Source of the DNA: Dactylosporangium vinaceum | Lineage (GTDB): Bacteria; Actinomycetota; Actinomycetes; Mycobacteriales; Micromonosporaceae | Assembly: GCF_019904175.1 (NCBI RefSeq) | Contig: NZ_CP061913.1 | Span: forward strand, 3,906,001-3,970,000 | Direction of reading: 5' to 3' | Length of the DNA: 64,000 bases | Shown here: positions 42,242 to 51,009 of the stretch, piece after piece | Layout of the letters: each line of letters begins with the position of its first letter | How positions within the stretch are numbered: the first letter of the stretch is position 1 | The notes under the pieces: generated by a model | Seen by the model: only the letters and a program-made list of their open reading frames with translations | Database searches by the model: none | Told to the model about the DNA's origin: nothing | Program-made: the position numbers and the translations under genes

Positions 42242-43087
42242 ATGTCCGGGACGCCCTGTGCCGCTGCCTCGTATGCTGGCAGGACCCATCAGACGCTCCA
42301 GGATGAAGCTGTGCCTGAGCAAGCAGGCGATGAAGCTCGTGAAGCCGACGAACAATTCCGCGGAAAGTGTGAAGACTGTTTCGGGCTCTGCTGCGTCGCT
42401 CCCAGCTTCCCCGCGTCTGCCGATTTTGCTATCACCAAAGAAGCCGGGAAACCGTGTCCGAATCTGGCGGCCGAGTTCCGGTGCACCATCCACAGCAGTC
42501 TGAACGCCCGGGGCTTTCGCGGCTGCGTTGCCTACGACTGCTTCGGTGCCGGTCAGAAGGTTTCCCAACTGGCCTTCGGCGGCCGCTCAGGGCGGGACGC
42601 ACCGGAAACCGCCGAGCGAATGTTCGAGACGTTCCGATTTGTGCGGCACCTGCACGAAATGCTCATCCCCTTAACCGTCGGGGCGACTCTGGAGGCGGCC
42701 GAGCCACTGCGCCGACGTCTCAATGCGCTGCGAGAGGACATCGACCGGTTGACCCGGGCCGGCGCCGACGAGATCCTCGCCGCGGACCTTCTCGACTACC
42801 GACGCCGAACGAACAGCCTGCTGCTGCTCCTCGCGTGTGAGCTGACGCGCGCGGACGGCACACGCAAGATCAGTCGCCGCGGCGTCGACCTGAGCAACAC
42901 CGACCTGAGCCACGCCGACCTGCGGCGCGTCGACTTCACCAACGCAAGCCTGCACGGCGCCCGGCTCACCTACGCCGACCTACGCGGGGCCAACCTCACC
43001 GGCGCCGACCTAACCCAAGCGGATCTGACCGGCGCGGATCTGACGGGAGCCATTTTCGACGCCACCACCGCAGACAGAGCAATCTGA
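42242..43087 (+). CDS. Pentapeptide-repeat protein with Cys-rich N-terminal domain
   Basis: 281 residues. Residues about 40-110 contain CEDCFGLCCVAPSF, a Lys/Pro segment with CPNL, FRCTIHSSL, FRGCVAYDCFGAGQKVSQ: seven or more conserved cysteines of a recognisable actinomycete family, possibly metal-binding. A helical middle follows. The last 60 residues are pentapeptide repeats of the A(D/N)Lxx type (VDLSNTDLSHADLRRVDF, ANLTGADLTQADLTGADL), which form a right-handed beta-helix. Function of the family is unknown. Start chosen at ATG 42242; the open frame extends upstream without coding character. Confidence 0.78.
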   Translation: MSGTPCAAASYAGRTHQTLQDEAVPEQAGDEAREADEQFRGKCEDCFGLCCVAPSFPASADFAITKEAGKPCPNLAAEFRCTIHSSLNARGFRGCVAYDCFGAGQKVSQLAFGGRSGRDAPETAERMFETFRFVRHLHEMLIPLTVGATLEAAEPLRRRLNALREDIDRLTRAGADEILAADLLDYRRRTNSLLLLLACELTRADGTRKISRRGVDLSNTDLSHADLRRVDFTNASLHGARLTYADLRGANLTGADLTQADLTGADLTGAIFDATTADRAI

Positions 43088-43197
43088 CCATCGCGTGCAC
43101 GCTCTTCGGCAGGACAGGAAGTCCTCGCGTCACCATGGACATTACGACAGCGGCGGGGTCCAGGCACGGCGACCACTGAGGCATGTAGCGAACGCCG

Positions 43198-43215
43198 GAG
43201 CCGGGTAGCCGGCTC
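43198..43215 (+). terminator. Short hairpin downstream of the pentapeptide gene
   Basis: GAGCCGG-GTAG-CCGGCTC: a 7-bp stem with a 4-nt loop, about 110 bp past the stop. It is the only structure seen in the 367-bp gap before the chemoreceptor gene. Confidence 0.35.
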
Positions 43216-43454
43216 TGTCTACGCGAAGGCGGAGGAAGAGTGGCGCCCGCGGCCGGCGAGGCGAGGATCAGCGTCCGGCCGTCGGGCTGCCGAGGAGCAT
43301 TATCGGCTGCGAACCTGTCCGCTTGAGCCGTTGCGCTGATGCAGCGCCGCGATTTGTCGGTGAGAGTCGTCGCGTCTGAGGTGTGCCGCTTTCGGTTCAG
43401 CGCTGCCCGGGCCTTCGGGCCGGTGCTGGTCCAGCACGGGGGGAGATGATGGCC

Positions 43455-45278
43455 ATGATGGCATCGACCAGCGGGGCGAGGCGTTCAGCCGGTCTCGGGG
43501 TCCGCGGCAGAATTCTGGTGACGGCCGCGATCGGATTGCTTGTCGCGGTGGTCGTCGGCGTCGTGGGATTGCTGGCGCTGGCTGGCGCGAGCAATGCGGC
43601 GAACCAGATCTACACCAGCAACGTGGCAAGCGTGTCCGCAGTCGGCGACATCCGGGCCGCGGTCGCGCAGGCCATGGTAGATGCAGCCCAGCATGCGATC
43701 TCGCAGGATGTGGCGACGATAGCGAGGTACGAGCAGGCGTTCACCACCGACCTGCAGACGTTCCAGACCGCGATGGCCGCCTACCGCAACTCCCATCCGG
43801 CCGCCACCGCGAAGGCGATCGACGAGGTCCAGCAGCAGTGGGACGCCTACGTCAGTATCGTGCAGACGAAGCTCATCCCGGCCAGTCGGGTCAACGATCT
43901 GGCCGGCTGGCAGAAGGTCCGCGACAGTGAGGTAGTCCCGCTGGTGAACGCCATGAGCACCGACCTGGCGGCGCTACGGGCGACCGAGGCGGCTGATGCG
44001 GCGAAGTCCGCCGCGTCGGCGCGCAGCGGCTACCGCACCAGCCGAACGGTCTCCATCGTGCTGCTGGCACTGACCGCTGCTATCTATGTCGCACGTCAGG
44101 TGGTGCGCGCGCTGGCGCGCATCGAACGGGTCTGTGAAGCCCTTGCGGTCGGCGACCTGACCCAGACGGCCGGGCTGACGTCGCAGGACGAGCCGGGCCG
44201 CATGGGCCGGGCCCTGGACGAGGCGATCGGGAAGCTGCGCGCGACGATGGCCACGATCGGTGAGTCGGCGGTGTCCCTCGCCGGAGCGTCGCAGCAGATG
44301 TCGGCGGTCTCGGTGCAGATCGCCACATCCGCCGAGGAAGCCTCGGCGCAGGCGCAGGCGGTGTCGGCCGCCGCCGAGGAGGTGTCGCGCAGCGTCGACA
44401 CGGTCTCGGCCGGCGCGGAACAGATGGGCGCCTCGATCCGCGAGATCTCCAGCAACGCCTCCGAGGCAGCGCAGGTCGCCGCGACCGCCGTGCACACCGC
44501 CGCGCAGACCACCGCCACGATGCAGCAGCTCGGCGAATCCTCCGCACAGATCGGCAATGTCGTCGCGGTGATCACCTCGATCGCGGAGCAGACGAACCTG
44601 CTCGCCCTCAACGCCACGATCGAGGCGGCCCGGGCCGGCGAGTCCGGCAAGGGATTCGCCGTGGTCGCCACCGAGGTCAAGGATCTGGCGCAGGAGACGG
44701 CGAAGGCGACCGAGGACATTTCCCGGCGTGTGCAGGCGATCCAGGCCGACACCGCCGGCGAGGTTGCCGCGATCGAGCAGGTGACTCAGGTGATCGCCCG
44801 GATCAGCGACTACCAGACCACTGTCGCCTCCGCCGTGGAGGAGCAGACCGCCACCACAGCGGAGATGTCCCGTAGCGTCACCGAGGCCGCCTTTGGTACC
44901 GGGCAGATCGCCGCGAACATCACCGGCGTCGCCGAGGCGGCGAACACCACCAGCCAGAGCGTCACCGAGTCCAGCAGTCCGCCACCGACCTGGCCCGCAT
45001 GTCGAGTGACCTGTCCGCCTTGGTCGGCAACTTCCGGTACTGACCGCCGCCGAAGCCGTTGCCGTGGGGCGGGGCGCAGCACCGCTGCACCTGCCCCGCG
45101 GGAAGTTCCGTTCAGGCCCAGCGGTCGGCGGCCAGCCGGGGATGGACCAAGTGCGCCGCCGGGCATTGTGGCCATGTTCGACGGCGATATCGCCCACCTG
45201 CCGGTGATCAGCTGGGTCCGGGCCATGTCGAGTTGCATATCGGTGCTGGTGTCGGAGGTACTCCATGACCAGCTGTGA
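43455..45278 (+). CDS. Methyl-accepting chemotaxis protein, frameshifted C-terminus
   Basis: Two membrane helices (ILVTAAIGLLVAVVVGVVGL and TVSIVLLALTAAIYVA) frame an extracellular four-helix-bundle sensor, then a HAMP linker and the long signalling coiled coil with the conserved tip EQTNLLALNATIEAARAGES followed by GKGFAVVATEVKDLAQ. Near 44973 one base seems lost: the expected ending QSATDLARMSSDLSALVGNF-RY-stop is read one frame over and would end at 45041-45043. In the actual frame about 100 unrelated residues follow to 45278. The signalling tip is intact, so the receptor could still work. Start among several ATGs at 43446-43458; GGGGGAG favours 43455. Confidence 0.82.
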   Translation: MMASTSGARRSAGLGVRGRILVTAAIGLLVAVVVGVVGLLALAGASNAANQIYTSNVASVSAVGDIRAAVAQAMVDAAQHAISQDVATIARYEQAFTTDLQTFQTAMAAYRNSHPAATAKAIDEVQQQWDAYVSIVQTKLIPASRVNDLAGWQKVRDSEVVPLVNAMSTDLAALRATEAADAAKSAASARSGYRTSRTVSIVLLALTAAIYVARQVVRALARIERVCEALAVGDLTQTAGLTSQDEPGRMGRALDEAIGKLRATMATIGESAVSLAGASQQMSAVSVQIATSAEEASAQAQAVSAAAEEVSRSVDTVSAGAEQMGASIREISSNASEAAQVAATAVHTAAQTTATMQQLGESSAQIGNVVAVITSIAEQTNLLALNATIEAARAGESGKGFAVVATEVKDLAQETAKATEDISRRVQAIQADTAGEVAAIEQVTQVIARISDYQTTVASAVEEQTATTAEMSRSVTEAAFGTGQIAANITGVAEAANTTSQSVTESSSPPPTWPACRVTCPPWSATSGTDRRRSRCRGAGRSTAAPAPREVPFRPSGRRPAGDGPSAPPGIVAMFDGDIAHLPVISWVRAMSSCISVLVSEVLHDQL

Positions 45279-45411
45279 TGGTGACCGGCTGCCGCCGTAG
45301 GCCAGGGCCCATGTTCGAGCGCAGGCTCTGCACCGCGGCCACAGTGGTGTTGGTGTACTGCCCGGACGCTGCCGATCTCGCCACCGGTGCAGCGCTGCGT
45401 GACCGGCGGAG

Positions 45412-46044
45412 TCAGAGCGGCTGCACGATGTCGGCGGACAGTAGCGACACCTGGGCTGCTGCGTCCGCCGGTTTCGCGGTGCCCGGGCCGCTGAAGGTGA
45501 AGTCGAGGAGCAGCCCCTCCGCGACGAGCACGCACGTCGCTGTCCCGGCGCAGGCGGCTCGCCCGCCGATGGCCGGCACGCGCACGCGTTCGATGTCGCC
45601 CGGCGCGAACCCGGCCAGGGCCGCGTCGACCTCGCCGTCTTGGTCCGGCCCGAACGTGGTGCTGGTCGCTCCGGAGACCACGACGACGTTGCGGGGATCG
45701 AGGTCGGACACGTACACCGCGCCGACCGGGTCTTTGGCGCCCGACGCGCGCAGCCGCTCGATCGCGGATGTCGCCGTCCCGCCGTCGGGCTGGCGCGTGT
45801 AGTGATCGGCGGTCGTCGGCAGGACGATCTTCCACACCACAACGACGGAACGCGCGGCCCGGGGCGCCGTGCGGCTGGAGGCTGGTGTGGCGGCGATCGG
45901 CCGATGAGCCACGGCGTTGAACCGCGCGACCCCCTTGGCGAGCACCAGCCCACCGACACCACACATCACGGCAACCGACAGCGCAACCGCGGCGCGCCCG
46001 CCGACGCCCGCCCGCACGTTCCGCACCGGCTCCATGTTGGTCAT
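45412..46044 (-). CDS. Single-pass membrane protein of unknown function
   Basis: 210 residues. One membrane helix near the N-terminus (AAVALSVAVMCGVGGLVLA) is followed by a linker and an outer domain of about 150 residues (AARSVVVVWKIVLPTTADHY, PVGAVYVSDLDPRNVVVVSG, FAPGDIERVRVPAIGGRAAC) with one Cys pair (AACAGTATC). No family recognised. The neighbours on either side are not evidently related. Confidence 0.65.
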   Translation of the reverse strand: MTNMEPVRNVRAGVGGRAAVALSVAVMCGVGGLVLAKGVARFNAVAHRPIAATPASSRTAPRAARSVVVVWKIVLPTTADHYTRQPDGGTATSAIERLRASGAKDPVGAVYVSDLDPRNVVVVSGATSTTFGPDQDGEVDAALAGFAPGDIERVRVPAIGGRAACAGTATCVLVAEGLLLDFTFSGPGTAKPADAAAQVSLLSADIVQPL

Positions 46045-46192
46045 GGCCGCAGGGTACGGTCATCGCCCGCACATCATAGAGCCGGGCAGGTCCGGCCCGC
46101 GCGGTCCGCTGGGGTGGCGGGGCCGGTGCCGCCACCCGGGTCGTCGGCCGGCTCGCCGAACCGTCCGGTGCGAAGGTGCCCGGCTGTCCGCT

Positions 46193-47113
46193 TTACGGCT
46201 TAATGATGAGTTTGCCGCGGAGGTGGCCCCGCTCGCTGACCCGGTGGGCCTGCGCGGCTTCCTCGAGCGGGTACGTGCCGGCGATGGGTAGTCGTAGCCG
46301 GCCCTCCGCGGCGAGGGTGGCGACTGTCGCGATCCGCTCGGCCGCTCCGGCCGGTTCGCCGAAGATCATCCGGACGCCGTGCTGGTCGGCCGCGGGGTCG
46401 GCGATGGTGACGACCCGCTGTGGTCCGCCGGCCATTGTGACGAGCGCGGCGAGGCTGCCGCGGCCGGAGGCGTCCAACGCGGCGTCGATCCCGTGGGGTG
46501 CGAGTTGCCGCAGCCGATCGGCCAGGCCCTCGCCGTAGCTGACGGGGGTGGCTCCGAGCTCGCGCAGGTAGGCGTGGTTGGCCTCGCCGGCCGTGCCGAT
46601 CACGGTTGCGCCGGCCTGGACGGCGAGTTGGACGGCCACCGTGCCGACCCCGCCGGCCGCGCCGTCGACGACCAGGGTCTCGCCGGCTTTCAGGCCGAGC
46701 TCGGCGAGTGCGTATGCGGCGGTGTTGGCCGCGATGGGCAGGCCGGCGGCGACATCCCAGGCCAGGCCGGATGGCTTGGCCGTGAGCCCGTCGGCGGGGG
46801 CGAGGACCTGCTCGGCGTAGCCGCCCAGCGTGGTGCCACCGAGGACCTCGTCACCGACGGTGAAGCGGGTGACGCCGGGCCCGAGCGCCGTGATCACCCC
46901 GGCGACCTCGCCGCCCGGCACGGCTGGAAACTCGACCGGGATGAACGTCACCGCGCCGGCGCGCAGTTTCCAGTCCAGTGGATTGACGCCGGCGGCCCGG
47001 ACCGCGATACGCACCTGCCCCTCGCCGGGCGACTCGACCCGGCGTTCGATCACTTCGAGGACCTCGGGTCCGCCGAATGCTGAAAATGCCACTGCTCGGT
47101 ACTGCTCCGTCAC
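46193..47113 (-). CDS. NADP-dependent MDR oxidoreductase (quinone-reductase type)
   Basis: 306 residues from GTG 47111-47113, with GGAAGG 6 nt upstream. N-terminal GroES-like domain (FGGPEVLEVIERRVESPGEG, RAAGVNPLDWKLRAG, PGGEVAGVITALGPGV) and Rossmann domain (VDGAAGGVGTVAVQLAVQAG); no zinc ligands, so a zeta-crystallin-like enoyl or quinone reductase. It is divergent from the bicovalent-FAD oxidase gene and may be the left edge of the biosynthetic cluster or a housekeeping neighbour. Confidence 0.87.
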   Translation of the reverse strand: MTEQYRAVAFSAFGGPEVLEVIERRVESPGEGQVRIAVRAAGVNPLDWKLRAGAVTFIPVEFPAVPGGEVAGVITALGPGVTRFTVGDEVLGGTTLGGYAEQVLAPADGLTAKPSGLAWDVAAGLPIAANTAAYALAELGLKAGETLVVDGAAGGVGTVAVQLAVQAGATVIGTAGEANHAYLRELGATPVSYGEGLADRLRQLAPHGIDAALDASGRGSLAALVTMAGGPQRVVTIADPAADQHGVRMIFGEPAGAAERIATVATLAAEGRLRLPIAGTYPLEEAAQAHRVSERGHLRGKLIIKP

Positions 47114-47214
47114 GGTGTTCCTTCCCGCTGCGAATTGTTCGACGCCATCGAGCATATGTCGATTGAGATTCGACGATGCATGCGGACTCGGCAATTCCGG
47201 TGCTATCAGCGGAA

Positions 47215-47232
47215 TTGAGTGATCCTTGAGTG
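47215..47232 (+). promoter_or_regulatory. SARP box upstream of the FAD-oxidase gene
   Basis: TTGAGTGATCCTTGAGTG: heptamer TTGAGTG repeated exactly with an 11-bp period, 70 bp before the start at 47302. Confidence 0.65.
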
Positions 47233-47301
47233 TCGGCGGAGGGCGGCGGCTGAGTGTCGCAGGAGCAGGGTTGATGTTGACGCCGAGAGGAATTCCCGCC
47301 G

Positions 47302-48882
47302 ATGACCGATATGCAGACCCTCCGCCCAGCTGCGGCCGGACCGCACCGGGCGGCACCGCCGGTCGCTGTGCGGCCCGGCGACCCCCGTTACGAGGACCTG
47401 GCGCTGCGTCGCCGCAACGAGCGGTTCGCGCACCGGCCTGACCGGTTCTATCTGGCCTGGTCGACGGAGCAGGTGGTGGCCGCCGTCCAGGCGTCGGTGG
47501 ACGCCGGGCGGCCGGTGACGGTGCGCAGCGGCGGGCATTCGCTGGAGAATTCCGTCGGCGAGCATGCTGGTGGTGTCATCATTGATCTCGCAGGTATGCG
47601 GAACATTTCTTTTGATGCCACGCGGCGTGCCTTCGAGGTCGAGTCCGGCGCGACGCTGGGCGAGGTATTCCGTATGCTGTACCTCAATTGGGGTGTCACC
47701 ATTCCGGGTGGATGGTGTCATTCAGTTTGCGTGGGTGGTCACATACAGGGCGGTGGTTACGGTGCCCTGTCGCGCAGTCTGGGCTCGGTCGTTGACCATC
47801 TGTACGGTGTCGAGGTCGTCGTCGTGGACGCCGACGGGCGGGCCCGGACCGTCGAGGCGACCCGGGAAATCGACGACCCGAACCGCGATCTGTGGTGGGC
47901 TCATACCGGTGGCGGCGGCGGCAATTTCGGCGTCGTCACGCGCTACTGGCTGCGATCGCCGGTCGACGGCGACGATCCCGCGATGCTGCTGCCGAAGCCC
48001 CCGGCCCTACAGCTCACTGGCGGCATGATGTGGTCGTGGGCCGATCTGCCCGCCGACCGGTTCAGCGCACTGATGCACAACCACGCCAGATGGCACGAGT
48101 CGAACAGCGCGCCCGGCGACCGCGGCACTGCGCTGCACTCGACGCTCATGGTGACCGCGCGCGGCGAAACCGACAACCCGACCGACATCCTCTTGTTCGC
48201 CATGCTCGACGGCAGCGAGCCCGACGCGCGAGCGGTACTCGAGGGCTACTTCGATGCGGTCGGCGCCGGCATCGGGGGTAACCGGTTCGTCACCGAGCCC
48301 CAGCCGTGGCTGTTCGCGGTGGTACCCCCGGATGTCGACGCCGATGCGCAGCGAGGGGCCGAGTACGCACGGTACAAGGGTAAGGCGGGCTACCTGCGCC
48401 GCGGGTTCTCCGATGCCCAGATCGCCACGATCCACCGGTACCTCACCGGTGAGCCGAGGCCGGAGATGGAGCTGGCGCGGCTGTGGCTCGTGTCGTACGG
48501 CGGTCAGGTGAACGCCGTCGATGCGGCGGCCACCGCGTTGGCGCAGCGCGACTCGATCCTGAAAGCGGTGTACACCGCGACGTGGCGCGACGCCGCGGAC
48601 GATGAGACGAGCCTGCTGTGGCTGCGCCGCTTCTATAGTGACGTCTACGCCGATACGGGTGGTGTTCCGGTGCCCGGCGACATCAGCGACGGCTCGTACA
48701 TCAACTATCCGGACGTCGATCTGGCCGATCCGGCGTGGAACACCTCCGGCGTGCCGTGGCACGACCTGTACTACAAGCACAACTATCCGCGGTTGCAGCA
48801 CATCAAGCGCCGCTTCGACCCCCACAACGTATTCCGGCACACGCTGTCGATCGTGCCGGAGCAATCCGAGGAGCACCGATGA
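47302..48882 (+). CDS. FAD-linked oxidase, BBE-like, probably bicovalent
   Basis: 526 residues. PP-loop FAD domain: PVTVRSGGHSLENSV with His79 at the histidyl-FAD site, and GGWCHSVCVGGHIQGGGYG with Cys139 at the cysteinyl-FAD site, as in berberine bridge enzyme, GilR and AknOx. The C-terminal BBE segment (YYKHNYPRLQHIKRRFDPHN) is present. Cluster-encoded members oxidise sugars on, or the aglycone of, polyketides. The SnoaL-like gene starts inside its stop (ATGA). The ATG has GAGAGGA upstream and a SARP box 70 bp upstream. Confidence 0.9.
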   Translation: MTDMQTLRPAAAGPHRAAPPVAVRPGDPRYEDLALRRRNERFAHRPDRFYLAWSTEQVVAAVQASVDAGRPVTVRSGGHSLENSVGEHAGGVIIDLAGMRNISFDATRRAFEVESGATLGEVFRMLYLNWGVTIPGGWCHSVCVGGHIQGGGYGALSRSLGSVVDHLYGVEVVVVDADGRARTVEATREIDDPNRDLWWAHTGGGGGNFGVVTRYWLRSPVDGDDPAMLLPKPPALQLTGGMMWSWADLPADRFSALMHNHARWHESNSAPGDRGTALHSTLMVTARGETDNPTDILLFAMLDGSEPDARAVLEGYFDAVGAGIGGNRFVTEPQPWLFAVVPPDVDADAQRGAEYARYKGKAGYLRRGFSDAQIATIHRYLTGEPRPEMELARLWLVSYGGQVNAVDAAATALAQRDSILKAVYTATWRDAADDETSLLWLRRFYSDVYADTGGVPVPGDISDGSYINYPDVDLADPAWNTSGVPWHDLYYKHNYPRLQHIKRRFDPHNVFRHTLSIVPEQSEEHR

Positions 48883-49280
48883 CCACCAGCACGACCCATG
48901 AGTCCGAGGAAGCCGTCAAGGGTGTATTGGACCGGTTGCAGGACACGTGGCAGGCCGGCGATGCCGACGCGGTCTCCCAGATCTACACGGACGATGCCAC
49001 GCTCATCATGACCGGGGTGTTCCTGAACGGCCGGGAGGAGATCCGGCAGTTCATGGCCGCCGCCTTCGCCGGTGCGCTGGCCGGTAGCCGGCCGCACAAC
49101 GTGCCGCGGCTGATTCGCCGTATCAACGACGACACCGTGGTCGTCATCAGCGACATCGGCATTCTGCTGGCCGGGCAGGATCAAGTCGCCGACGGCGAGC
49201 ACCGCATCGCCACCTGGACCATCACTCGCCTTGCGGACGGCTGGCGGGTGGCCGCTTATCACAACTGCCCTGTTCCGTAG
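48879..49280 (+). CDS. SnoaL/SgcJ-like protein
   Basis: 133 residues of the NTF2-like cone fold: AVKGVLDRLQDTWQAGDADA, QIYTDDATLIMTGVFLNGRE, IATWTITRLADGWRVAAYHN. SgcJ/EcaC and SnoaL relatives in polyketide clusters act as cyclases, hydroxylases or helper proteins; the exact role cannot be told. Translation is coupled to the FAD oxidase by ATGA. Confidence 0.83.
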   Translation: MTTSTTHESEEAVKGVLDRLQDTWQAGDADAVSQIYTDDATLIMTGVFLNGREEIRQFMAAAFAGALAGSRPHNVPRLIRRINDDTVVVISDIGILLAGQDQVADGEHRIATWTITRLADGWRVAAYHNCPVP

Positions 49281-49294
49281 AGCAACCGCCGGCT

Positions 49295-49333
49295 GCGGCC
49301 GTGGCGTCGTTCCCCCGGCGGCGCCACGGCCGC
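49295..49333 (+). terminator. Hairpin after the SnoaL-like gene
   Basis: GCGGCCGTGGCG and its complement form a 12-bp perfect stem around a 15-nt loop that can fold further. It starts 15 bp past the stop codon and separates this operon from rmlC. Confidence 0.65.
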
Positions 49334-49377
49334 TCTGTATGCCGCGGCCGTGCCCTGAGCCTGCCGATGGAGGCGAA

Positions 49378-49998
49378 ATGCTGATCCGTGAGCTCCCTGT
49401 GCCCGACGCCTACGAGTGTGCGCCGCCGACGTTTCCCGATGCGCGCGGCCTGTATTACGTGCCGCTGCATCTGCCCTCACTCTCAGCTGTGCTCGGCTAC
49501 CGGCCGGTCTTCGCGCAGGTCAACCATGCACTGTCGCGGCGCGGTGCGGTCCGCGGTCCCCACTTTGCCGACGTACCTCCCGGGCAGGCGAAGTTCGCGT
49601 ATTGCTCCAGTGGCGCGCTGCTGGACCTGGTGGTCGACTTGCGGGTCGGCTCGCCGACATTCGGCAGGCATGCGGCGCTGCGCCTGGACGCGACGCAATG
49701 CCACGGCGTTTACCTCGCCGAAGGGCTGGCGCATGCGGTTGTCGCGCTGGAGGACGACACCGTCCTGACGTATCTGTCGTCGACACCGTACGATTCGGAG
49801 GCTGAGCACGGCGTCAATCCGCTCGACCCGGCTCTGGGCCTGCCGCTGCCGGCTGAGCTCGAGCTGATTGTCTCCGAGCGCGACCGTACCGCGCCGACCA
49901 TCGGGCAGGCTCGTGCGGCGGGGTGTCTGCCGCGCTATGAGGACTGTCTGCGTCGGTATCGCGAACTGCGCCGACGGCCTGTTGCGGCCTTTGCGTGA
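49378..49998 (+). CDS. rmlC: dTDP-4-dehydrorhamnose 3,5-epimerase family protein
   Basis: 206 residues; GGAGG 4 nt before the ATG. Cupin of the RmlC type: PDARGLYYVPLHLPSL, FAQVNHALSRRGAVRGPHF with the catalytic His in RGPHF, LLDLVVDLRVGSPTFGRHAA, and LTYLSSTPYDSEAEHGVNPL with the substrate loop. It epimerises C3 and/or C5 of dTDP-4-keto-6-deoxyglucose on the way to L-deoxysugars for glycosylation. The canonical RGLHYQ is RGPHFA here, so it may act on a modified sugar. Confidence 0.87.
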   Translation: MLIRELPVPDAYECAPPTFPDARGLYYVPLHLPSLSAVLGYRPVFAQVNHALSRRGAVRGPHFADVPPGQAKFAYCSSGALLDLVVDLRVGSPTFGRHAALRLDATQCHGVYLAEGLAHAVVALEDDTVLTYLSSTPYDSEAEHGVNPLDPALGLPLPAELELIVSERDRTAPTIGQARAAGCLPRYEDCLRRYRELRRRPVAAFA

Positions 49999-50033
49999 CG
50001 GCGGCGGCCACCGGCATCCGGTGGCCGCCGCCG
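49999..50033. terminator. Bidirectional terminator between rmlC and rmlD
   Basis: CGGCGGCGGCCACCGG and its exact complement form a 16-bp stem with a CAT loop. It starts right at the rmlC stop and sits 14 bp from the end of the converging rmlD gene. Confidence 0.82.
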
Positions 50034-50046
50034 ATGGCAACGGCTG

Positions 50047-51009
50047 CTAACGTCGGGCGGCGATACGCTCCCGGCCAAACGGGGCTACTTCGATGGGCAA
50101 GTGGGCGAACAGGTCGTCGCCAAGCGCGGAGGACTCGAAGGCGGCGTCGAGCGCCGCAAGCCACGGCCGGGGCACCGGCAGGCCGGCCTCCCGCCAGCTG
50201 TCCAGTCCCAGGACGGAGTAGCCCGGTCGAGGCGCCGGGCGGCCGAACTCCGCAGTCGTGCACGGGCGCACCCGGTCCGGGTCGGCGCCGAGCCGGCGGA
50301 ATATCTCGCAGGCGAGCCGGTGCCAGCTGGCGGCACCAGGATTGACGCAATGCAGCAGGCGCTCGGCCGGAGCGGCGTCGGCGGTGATCAGGTCGGCCAG
50401 CGCGAGCAGCCCGGCGGCGAGGTCACCGGCCCAGGTGGGCGAACCGATCTGGTCGGTCACGACCGAGACCCAGGGACGGTCGCGTTCCAGCCGGACCATA
50501 GTGGACAGGAAGTTGCGGTTGTGCGTGCCGTAGACCCAGGCGGTGCGCACCACCCAGGCGCGTGCACCGGAGCCTGTGACCGCCCACTCCCCGGCGAGCT
50601 TGGTCCGGCCGTAGACGCTCAGCGGATTGGGCGCGTCGAGCGGCTCGTAAGGCCGGCCGGTGCGGCCGTCGAACACATAGTCACTGGAGACGTGCACCAT
50701 CGCGACATCGTGCCGGTGGCACGCGGCGGCCAGGTGCGCGGGGCCGAGGGCGTTGACGGCGAAGGCCCGTTCGGGCCTGGCCTCGGCTGCGTCCGCGTCG
50801 GTGAACGCGGCGGCATTGATGAGCACGGCTGGCAGCCCGCGGGCCCTGGCATCCGCGGCGAAGGCGCCGACCCTTGCCGCGGCGGCGGCCGGCCGGGTGA
50901 TGTCCAGCTCGCCGGAGCGGCAGGAGCGGTACAGGTCACCGGCGGATCGGCGGCGGGCCAGTTCGGCGCCCAGCAGGCCGGCGCCGCCGGTGACAAGCAA
51001 CGCCTTCAT
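50047..51009 (-). CDS. rmlD: dTDP-4-dehydrorhamnose reductase family protein
   Basis: 320 residues. Extended SDR: glycine loop VTGGAGLLGAELA near the N-terminus, INAAAFTDADAAE, HVSSDYVFDG, and catalytic Tyr133/Lys137 in YGRTKLAGE. GTHNRNFLSTMVRLERDRP and VTDQIGSPTWAGDLA are RmlD landmarks. It reduces the 4-keto group of the deoxysugar. The start overlaps the rmlA stop by ATGA. Confidence 0.9.
   Translation of the reverse strand: MKALLVTGGAGLLGAELARRRSAGDLYRSCRSGELDITRPAAAAARVGAFAADARARGLPAVLINAAAFTDADAAEARPERAFAVNALGPAHLAAACHRHDVAMVHVSSDYVFDGRTGRPYEPLDAPNPLSVYGRTKLAGEWAVTGSGARAWVVRTAWVYGTHNRNFLSTMVRLERDRPWVSVVTDQIGSPTWAGDLAAGLLALADLITADAAPAERLLHCVNPGAASWHRLACEIFRRLGADPDRVRPCTTAEFGRPAPRPGYSVLGLDSWREAGLPVPRPWLAALDAAFESSALGDDLFAHLPIEVAPFGRERIAARR

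Noticed and set aside
43088..43454. Possible riboswitch (c-di-GMP or similar) before the chemoreceptor gene
   Set aside because: One GC-rich hairpin is present, but conserved riboswitch core motifs are not seen.
47114..47214. TCGA-type repeats on the minus strand as a SARP box for the MDR oxidoreductase
   Set aside because: Three TCGA tetramers occur at 11- and 9-bp spacing, but heptamer agreement with the TTGAG consensus is poor; too weak to call.
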